Below are positions 1 through 4,113 of a stretch of 5,330 nucleotides of DNA, in pieces. How positions within the stretch are numbered: position 1 is the first letter of the stretch; each line of letters begins with the position of its first letter. The notes under the pieces are model-generated. The model was given only the letters and a program-made list of their open reading frames with translations, did no database searches and had not been told where the DNA came from. Origin of the DNA: Myxococcota bacterium (GTDB taxonomy: Bacteria; Myxococcota; Polyangia; GCA-2747355; JAKLHH01); assembly GCA_022710245.1 (NCBI GenBank), contig JAKLHH010000628.1:1-5330 (forward strand), written 5' to 3'. A program made the position numbers and the translations under genes.

Positions 1-732
1 CTTGTCGGTGGTGTTGACGTAGCACGCGTCGAGCGCCGAGAGCATCAGGCGCTCCTGCCTCGAGCCCGCGATGGCGCCGGCGCGCTCGAGCTCCTTCGGA
101 TCGGCGAAGGCGTTCTGCCGCAGCTGGATGTTCTCGGGCTCCAGCCCGCGGTGCCCGCCGATGACCCGTACGCGCTCGGCGCGCTCGGTCCGGGGCGCGA
201 CCGTGGGCGCCGAGAGGAGCCGCACCTGGTCGCCTGGGTAGATCCAGTGCGGGTTGGTGATGTTCTTGTTGTAGGCCCAGATCTGGGGCCAGGTCCACGG
301 GTCGGAGTAGTAGTAGCCGCAGATGTCCCAGAGGGTGTCGCCCTTGCGAACCTGGTGGTACTGCGGCACGCGCCGCCTCGGGCCGCGGGCCCCGCCGTAG
401 TACGAGGCGTCACCACCGTCGGCGTTCATGGTCCCGCCGCTGTAGCCTCCGGGGCCCGTCGCACCACTGCCGCCGATGGTCCCCTCGCCGATGTCGTTGG
501 CGTTCCGGTTCCCGTAGGCGCCGCCGAACCCGCCGCCGCTGTCGGCGCCGCCGGCGGTCCCCGGCATCCCCGGCGTGTTCGGCGCGGCCGGGAAGTCGCC
601 CGGCGAGGTCGGGTTCGTGGGCAGCGACACCGACGGCGTGCTCGGCGTGGTGATCGGGACTGACACCTGGCCGCTGGCCACCGCGGGTACGCCGAGGACC
701 GACAGCATGATCAATAGCGTCTTGGCTCTCAC
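1..732 (-). CDS. Secreted LysM-domain protein (3' end beyond window)
   Basis: The frame is open without a stop from a GTG at 732 to the left edge, giving 244 residues of a longer protein. I chose GTG 732 because GGAGG lies 7 bases upstream and the protein then opens with a signal peptide: charged MRAK, a hydrophobic core TLLIMLSVLGVPAVA, and likely cleavage near residues 19-21. A Ser/Thr/Pro-rich stretch follows (23-60), then a Gly-rich linker (61-115). Residues 124-173 are a LysM module with the typical VRKGDTLWDI start, a PQIWAYN centre and an IYPGDQVRLL end. LysM modules bind the N-acetylglucosamine sugars of peptidoglycan, so the protein probably sits on the wall in the periplasm. The region after it, ELERAGAIAGSRQERLMLS at 215-232, resembles the tail found in other LysM proteins of this type. 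It lies 61 bases behind the CpoB-like gene and is probably co-transcribed with it. The LysM call is firm. The specific role is unknown. Confidence 0.9.
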   Translation of the reverse strand, partial: MRAKTLLIMLSVLGVPAVASGQVSVPITTPSTPSVSLPTNPTSPGDFPAAPNTPGMPGTAGGADSGGGFGGAYGNRNANDIGEGTIGGSGATGPGGYSGGTMNADGGDASYYGGARGPRRRVPQYHQVRKGDTLWDICGYYYSDPWTWPQIWAYNKNITNPHWIYPGDQVRLLSAPTVAPRTERAERVRVIGGHRGLEPENIQLRQNAFADPKELERAGAIAGSRQERLMLSALDACYVNTTDK

Positions 733-764
733 GTTTCGCCCTCCGCCTGAGGTTGGTCGACGCT

Positions 765-782
765 CCGCGCCCACCGGCGCGG
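765..782 (-). other. GC-rich hairpin between the cpoB-like and lysM genes
   Basis: The 61-base gap between the two minus-strand genes contains a perfect 7-base-pair stem, CCGCGCC/GGCGCGG, around a GGTG tetraloop. It starts 11 bases after the upstream stop codon. No run of T follows, so it does not look like an intrinsic terminator. It could protect the 3' end of the first cistron, attenuate readthrough, or simply reflect GC-rich sequence. The ribosome binding site of the lysM gene (GGAGG near 740-744) lies outside the stem. Confidence 0.45.
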
Positions 783-793
783 CGCGGCGGCCA

Positions 794-1783
794 TTACTGC
801 AGCTTGGCCAGCGTCTGCGTGGCGAGCTTCGCCACCTGGCTCTGCGGGAAGCTCTCCTTGACCTGTGCCAGCACGGTGCGTGCGTTCTGCCTGTCCTTCA
901 GCTGGACGTAGCAGAAGGCCATCTTGAGCAGCGCGTCGGGTGCCTTGTTGCCACCCGGGTACTGCTCCACCACCTGCCGGAACAGCTTCAGCGCGCCCTT
1001 GTAGTTCTTCAGATCGTAGGTGCACTCGGCGATCCAGTAGAGCGCGTTGTCCGCGTACGGGTGATGGGCGTTGCGACGGTAGAAGCCGCGGAACGCCTCG
1101 GCGGCCCCGGCGTGGTCGCCGCTCCTGTACTTGCCCATGGCCTCGTTGTACTCGCGCATGGTCTGCACGTCCGAGGCCTTCTGCGTCCCGACCGATCGCT
1201 TCGGGATCGGCACCACCGGGATCTTCTCGCTCACCGACGCCGGGTCGGGGCCCGCGCTGGCGAGCGAGCCGCTGCTGCCGCTGCTGCTGCCGCCGCCGCT
1301 GCTGCCGCCGCCGCCGTTCTCGTGGAGCCGCAGCACGGGCCGCGGGCCCTCTCGACGCGCCTCGCCCTCGTAGCTCACCCCGCGGCGCGCGACCATCGAC
1401 TTCCCGCCCGTCGCTGGCCGCTCCTGCTCCTCCGGCTCCGCGCTCGCCGACGAGTCCTCGCCGCCCTCCCCCTCGCCGCCCTCGTCCGCCTCGTCCCGTC
1501 GCTGCTCCGACTCGGCGGGCCGCGGCTTCAGGCGGATGACGGGGAGCTGGGCCGGCTTGCTGCGCTCCAGCGCGACGCGGCTCGTGTCGACCTTGTCCTC
1601 GAGGAGGAAGATCCGGTTGCTCAGATCGTCGACCTGCTTCTGCAGCTCGGCCTCGCGCTGCGCGAGCTCCTCGACCCGCTGCTGTGCGCTTGCCGAGGGC
1701 TTCCCGGTCTCGACTTGCGATCGTGCGGCGCAACCCGCGAGGGTGGCGAGCGTCACGAGGGCTAGGACGAAGACGGACCGCAT
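794..1783 (-). CDS. cpoB: CpoB/YbgF-like TPR lipoprotein
   Basis: This 329-residue protein resembles CpoB (YbgF), the periplasmic partner of Tol-Pal. In E. coli CpoB links outer-membrane constriction to peptidoglycan synthesis. The start at 1783 has GAGGAG about 6 bases upstream. Residues 1-18 form a lipoprotein signal ending in the lipobox LAGC, so Cys18 is the likely lipidated residue. Residues 33-72 are a heptad-like coiled coil, corresponding to the trimerising helix of the family. Residues 91-122 are strongly acidic and 157-173 are a pure Gly/Ser linker. Residues 207-329 carry about three TPR units with family hallmarks: YNEAMGKYRSGDHAGAAEAF, NALYWIAECTYDLKNY, and KAPDALLKMAFCYVQL. The E. 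coli protein is about 260 residues and soluble, so the lipid anchor and the long low-complexity middle are differences. No tol or pal gene is visible in the window, so a general TPR lipoprotein role is an alternative. It appears to be first in an operon with the LysM gene. Confidence 0.85.
   Translation of the reverse strand: MRSVFVLALVTLATLAGCAARSQVETGKPSASAQQRVEELAQREAELQKQVDDLSNRIFLLEDKVDTSRVALERSKPAQLPVIRLKPRPAESEQRRDEADEGGEGEGGEDSSASAEPEEQERPATGGKSMVARRGVSYEGEARREGPRPVLRLHENGGGGSSGGGSSSGSSGSLASAGPDPASVSEKIPVVPIPKRSVGTQKASDVQTMREYNEAMGKYRSGDHAGAAEAFRGFYRRNAHHPYADNALYWIAECTYDLKNYKGALKLFRQVVEQYPGGNKAPDALLKMAFCYVQLKDRQNARTVLAQVKESFPQSQVAKLATQTLAKLQ
1265..1315 (-). repeat. Imperfect GGC/AGC trinucleotide repeat encoding a Gly/Ser linker
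   Basis: On the minus strand this stretch is almost entirely GGC and AGC codons and encodes residues 157-173 (Gly/Ser only) of the CpoB-like protein. It forms the flexible joint between the acidic region and the TPR domain. Imperfect trinucleotide runs like this can change length without breaking the frame, so linker length may differ between strains. Confidence 0.75.
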
Positions 1784-1869
1784 CGGGAGCTCCTCTCCTG
1801 CCGCCGCTCGCTCAGCGAGAGGCCGCAGCTGATGCGCAGACGAGTCAGATCTCTTGCTTGCGCGACCCG

Positions 1870-1898
1870 ATTATAGGAAGGCCCCGGCGAGGGCGCAA
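1870..1898 (-). promoter_or_regulatory. Sigma-70 type promoter of the cpoB-lysM operon
   Basis: Reading the minus strand, a -35 box TTGCGC (1898-1893) is followed after 17 bases by a perfect -10 box TATAAT (1875-1870). Transcription would start near 1863, leaving an untranslated leader of about 80 bases before the start codon at 1783. The leader holds a small hairpin, CTCGC/GCGAG with a 3-base loop (1807-1819), upstream of the ribosome binding site. A perfect TATAAT is notable in sequence this rich in GC, and its position and spacing support a real promoter. Confidence 0.7.
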
Positions 1899-1925
1899 AA
1901 AACCGCATCGGACGGGCTCCCCGCG

Positions 1926-1955
1926 TTGACCCGCGACCGGCCCCCCCCCTATCAT
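1926..1955 (+). promoter_or_regulatory. Promoter of the DUF4911 gene with C9 spacer tract
   Basis: A -35 box TTGACC (1926-1931) and a -10 box TATCAT (1950-1955) are separated by 18 bases. The last nine bases of the spacer are an uninterrupted run of C (1941-1949). The expected start of transcription, 6-9 bases after the -10 box, falls at 1961-1964, essentially on the ATG at 1964. The promoter points away from that of the cpoB-lysM operon, and the two -35 boxes are 27 bases apart. Confidence 0.65.
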
Positions 1956-1963
1956 CGCGCCGC

Positions 1964-2224
1964 ATGCCTGCGCCCGGATGCCAGCGACGCTACTTCCGCC
2001 TGCCGAAGCCGCAGATCGCCTACGTTCGCTTCATCATCGAGGCCTACGACGGCCTGGCGCAGGTGACCTCGCTCCCTGGCCGGGGCGAGATGGAGTGGCT
2101 GGTGCCGGACGAGCTGATCGCCCAGGCAGAGGCGCTCGCGAGCGCGCTCGCCGAGGAGGCGGGCCTCACGCCGATCCCGCGGCCGGAGGACTGGCCCGAG
2201 CTCGATCCCACGCTGGCGGGCTGA
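1964..2224 (+). CDS. DUF4911-like small protein
   Basis: This 86-residue cytoplasmic protein has no signal peptide or membrane segment. Residues 8-37 (RRYFRLPKPQIAYVRFIIEA, then YDGLAQVTSL) match what I recall of the DUF4911 family: short proteins of about 70-90 residues, common in deltaproteobacteria, whose function is not known. The segment EWLVPDELIAQAEALASAL (44-62) is the expected second part, an amphipathic helix. The C-terminal 20 residues are Pro-rich and probably disordered. No Shine-Dalgarno sequence precedes the ATG. The upstream bases are the C-run and the -10 box, consistent with a leaderless message. It is the only plus-strand gene here, divergent from the cpoB-like gene and convergent with the Sel1 gene. 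The family call rests on remembered motif resemblance and needs a profile search. Confidence 0.8.
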   Translation: MPAPGCQRRYFRLPKPQIAYVRFIIEAYDGLAQVTSLPGRGEMEWLVPDELIAQAEALASALAEEAGLTPIPRPEDWPELDPTLAG

Positions 2225-2326
2225 CGCTCGCGAAGACGACGCTCGCGAAGACGACGCTCGCGGGCTGACGCTCGCGAAGCAACCACTCGCGAAGCAACCA
2301 CTCGCGAAGCAACCACTCGCGAAGAA
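2223..2326 (+). repeat. 15-base tandem repeat array between convergent genes
   Basis: Seven head-to-tail units share the core CTCGCGAA or CTCGCGGG. Two units read GACGCTCGCGAAGAC (2223-2237, 2238-2252). One is a 14-base variant GACGCTCGCGGGCT (2253-2266). One is GACGCTCGCGAAGCA (2267-2281). Three are of a second type, ACCACTCGCGAAGCA (2282-2296, 2297-2311, and 2312-2326 ending AA). A decayed unit may follow to 2340. The array begins inside the DUF4911 stop codon. Its third unit together with the fourth copies the end of that gene, stop included: 2210-2235 equals 2254-2279 with one mismatch. Each core contains the palindrome TCGCGA. No unique spacers separate the units, so it is not a CRISPR array. 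Confidence 0.9.
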
Positions 2327-2341
2327 GACGAGCGCGCGGAC

Positions 2342-3796
2342 TCAGAGCGTCCGCCCCATGTCCTGCAGCGTGTGGCAGGCCACCTCGTGGCCCCCGCTGC
2401 AGGCGCGCTTGAGGAGCGTCCCGGCCTTGCGCCGATCCTGCTGCACGCCCTGGCCCTTCTGGTAGAGGACGGCGAGCCCGAAGCAGCCGAGCGCCTCACC
2501 GCCCTCGCAGGCGCGCTGGAAGAGGCCCGCCGCGTGCTCGTAGTCGCGGGTCACGCCCTTGCCGCCGACGTACATCTCCCCGAGGATGGTGCAGCCGAGC
2601 ATCACCCCTCGCTGGCAGGCTCGTCCGAGCAGCGCGCCGGCCTTGCCGTAGTCGCGCTCCACGCCGCGGCTCTGCATGTACATCAGGCCGAGCCCGAAGC
2701 AGCCCTGCGCCTCACCGCCCACGCACGCCTTGTCGAAGAGGCGCGCGGCGCGCGAGTAGTCGCGGCTCACCCCCATCCCCGAGAGGTACATGACGGCCAG
2801 GTTGGAGCAGCCGAGGAGCTCGCCACCGTCGCAGGCTCGCTTGAACGGCGCCACCGCCTTGCGATAGTCCTTGGGCACGCCGATCCCCTCGATGTACGTG
2901 TGCCCCACGATGTAGCAGGCCTGCGGCATGCCGCCGTCGCAGGCGCGCCGGTTGAGCCGCTCGGCGAGCACCAGGTCCTGCTCGACGCCCTGGCCGAGGA
3001 TGTACATGATCGCCAGCCCGAAGCACCCCTGCGCGAGGCCGTGCTCGCAGGCGCGCGCGTTCAGGGTCCCCGCCTTCTTCAGATCCTGCGGGACGCCCTT
3101 GCCCGCGAAGTGGAGCTGACCGAGGCCGAAGCAGGCGCGCATGTCGTTCGCCTGACAGCCCTGCTCGAAGTAGCGGGCCGCGGCGGCGAAGTCCTGCTCC
3201 TGGCCGTTGCCCATGTGGATCATGCCCAGCACGCTGCAGCCGATCCGCTCGCCGCGGTCGCAGGCGCGGCCATACAGCGCGAGCGCCTCCTGGGTGCGGC
3301 CGTCCTGCGGCAGGAGCAGCTCGGCGAGCGCCACGCACGCGGTCAGGTCGTCCGCCCGGCAGCTGCGGGAGAGGCGCGCCTCGAGGACCTCGCGGCGGGG
3401 GAGCCGCGACCTCGCCAGAGCCTCCTGCGCCTTGTTCGCCTCCTCGGCGACGCGGTACTGGCCGACCTTGACCGCGCGGATGTGCGCGTAGGCCGCGTGG
3501 ACGAACGCGCGGTCGCCCTCGTCGCGCCGGCGCAGCTCCTGTACCTGGGCGAGGCACCCGGCCGGCTTCGACGCCGAGCACTCCGGCGGCCAGGCGGCGT
3601 CCGCCCTGCCGGCTGAGGGTCGGCTCCTCGTTGCCCCGCAGGCGAGCGCCGTGAAGCCGACCACCGTCAGCAGCACCGCGCGACTGTACGGCCCCGCCGC
3701 GAATGGACCCGAGCCGTGCTCGCATCCCTGCGGGACGCTCCGGGATGAGCCAGCGGGCGCGTTCGCGCACTCCGAGCGACCGTTCGAGAGTTCCAT
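2342..3796 (-). CDS. Exported cysteine-rich Sel1-repeat (Hcp-like) protein
   Basis: This is a 484-residue protein. I chose ATG 3796 because GAGGAGG lies 6 bases upstream. The open frame extends to an ATG at 3922, but that codon lies inside the putative sigma-54 promoter. Residues 40-52 (AVLLTVVGFTALA) are a hydrophobic export signal or anchor, followed by Cys53 in a non-canonical lipobox (ALAC), after an unusually long 39-residue leader. From residue 146 on, Sel1-type helical repeats of 35-36 residues follow, each opening with C-x7-C: 146/154, 179/187, 214/222, 250/258, 286/294, 322/330, 358/366, 394/402, 430/438 and 466/474. Another pair, 73/81, sits before them. Typical unit text is ACDGGELLGCSNLAVMYLSG then GVSRDY and the second helix. 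In Helicobacter Hcp proteins such pairs form disulfides that staple each repeat, which implies folding in the periplasm or outside. Sel1 proteins act as scaffolds in signalling or envelope complexes. The partner is unknown. The Sel1 call is very secure. Confidence 0.92.
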   Translation of the reverse strand: MELSNGRSECANAPAGSSRSVPQGCEHGSGPFAAGPYSRAVLLTVVGFTALACGATRSRPSAGRADAAWPPECSASKPAGCLAQVQELRRRDEGDRAFVHAAYAHIRAVKVGQYRVAEEANKAQEALARSRLPRREVLEARLSRSCRADDLTACVALAELLLPQDGRTQEALALYGRACDRGERIGCSVLGMIHMGNGQEQDFAAAARYFEQGCQANDMRACFGLGQLHFAGKGVPQDLKKAGTLNARACEHGLAQGCFGLAIMYILGQGVEQDLVLAERLNRRACDGGMPQACYIVGHTYIEGIGVPKDYRKAVAPFKRACDGGELLGCSNLAVMYLSGMGVSRDYSRAARLFDKACVGGEAQGCFGLGLMYMQSRGVERDYGKAGALLGRACQRGVMLGCTILGEMYVGGKGVTRDYEHAAGLFQRACEGGEALGCFGLAVLYQKGQGVQQDRRKAGTLLKRACSGGHEVACHTLQDMGRTL

Positions 3797-3909
3797 GGTG
3801 GCCCTCCTCGGCGCTGTTCCCCCCGCGCCGCATGCGGTCCGCGTGCCGCGCCGGGCCCGGCCCCGTGGACGTCCTCGTTCCCCCTCTGACGAGAGGCCAC
3901 CTGGGGGCA

Positions 3910-3926
3910 AAGCAACGGACATGCCA
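3910..3926 (-). promoter_or_regulatory. Sigma-54 (RpoN) type promoter of the Sel1 gene
   Basis: The minus strand reads TGGCATG, four bases, TTGCTT from 3926 to 3910. The RpoN consensus is TGGCACR-N4-TTGCW, so only the sixth base differs. The invariant GG and GC doublets are spaced correctly for the -24/-12 positions. Transcription would begin near 3900, about 104 bases upstream of the ATG at 3796. If functional, expression needs an enhancer-binding activator ATPase, a class that is abundant in myxobacteria. No such activator gene is in the window. Confidence 0.6.
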
Positions 3927-3946
3927 CCCGTTCTGCCCGCTCAGCC

Positions 3947-3994
3947 CTGACCGTCTGCCCGCGGCCAGCGGGAGGGAGCCCGCGGCTGCTGACC
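3947..3994 (-). repeat. Paired direct repeats, possible activator binding sites
   Basis: In plus-strand text the order is CTGACC (3947-3952), GCCCGCGGC (3957-3965), GCCCGCGGC (3978-3986), CTGACC (3989-3994). The two 9-base copies are 21 bases apart, about two helical turns. This places them roughly 57-94 bases upstream of the predicted sigma-54 start site, slightly closer than typical enhancer sites. They could be activator sites or chance GC-rich repeats. Confidence 0.4.
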
Positions 3995-4023
3995 GAGGCG
4001 GGGAGAAGCCAGCGGGGGTCGGG

Positions 4024-4046
4024 AAAAGTTCGCGCAGGCGAGCGCG
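4024..4046 (-). terminator. Weak terminator-like hairpin after the membrane TPR gene
   Basis: On the minus strand a 5-base-pair stem CGCGC/GCGCG with loop TCGCCT (4046-4031) is followed by AACTTTT (4030-4024). It lies about 70 bases beyond the stop codon of the gene at 4114-5330. The stem is short and the T run is only four, so it would be a weak intrinsic terminator at best. Confidence 0.35.
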
Positions 4047-4113
4047 CTAAGGGGGGAGCTCTCCGGTGCGGGCGGGGAGGAGGCAGGGCGAACGACCGCG
4101 AACGAGCTCGCGA

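Larger units (their letters stand above)
3797..4113. other. Gene-free regulatory region upstream of the Sel1 gene
   Basis: I see no convincing gene in these 317 bases. Plus-strand open frames crossing it lack a ribosome binding site and any recognisable motif. On the minus strand, in order of transcription, it holds a small hairpin just after the stop of the upstream gene (4097-4112, CGCGA/TCGCG stem), a terminator-like hairpin (4024-4046), a set of direct repeats (3947-3994), a sigma-54 type promoter (3910-3926) and a leader of about 100 bases ending in the Sel1 ribosome binding site. Confidence 0.7.

Noticed and set aside
575..1765. Plus-strand open frame (396 codons) opposite the cpoB-like and lysM genes
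   Set aside because: It crosses two genes supported by domains, contains a poly-Ala run that is the complement of the Gly/Ser linker codons, and shows no motif.
1978..2268. Overlapping frame of 96 codons in the DUF4911 region ending in LAKTT repeats
   Set aside because: It is Arg/Ala-rich without a motif. Its repeat tail only reflects the 15-base array, whose unit length is a multiple of three. The frame at 1964 carries the family pattern.
2223..2326. CRISPR array
   Set aside because: Units of 15 bases are directly adjacent with no unique spacers, and no cas genes are nearby.
2336..2354. Terminator over the Sel1 stop codon (GCGGAC/GTCCGC stem)
   Set aside because: The stem is 6 bases with a 7-base loop overlapping the stop codon and no T run on either strand, so it is not convincing.
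2372..3616. Long plus-strand open frame (414 codons) opposite the Sel1 gene
   Set aside because: It is antisense to a protein with clear repeats, its translation is low-complexity Ala/Leu/Arg/Val, and it has no ribosome binding site. It is a mirror of GC-rich codon bias.
3797..3922. Longer version of the Sel1 protein starting at ATG 3922 (526 residues)
   Set aside because: The ATG lies within the putative sigma-54 promoter, no ribosome binding site precedes it, and the added residues are Arg/Gly-rich with no motif. The ATG at 3796 has a strong GAGGAGG site.
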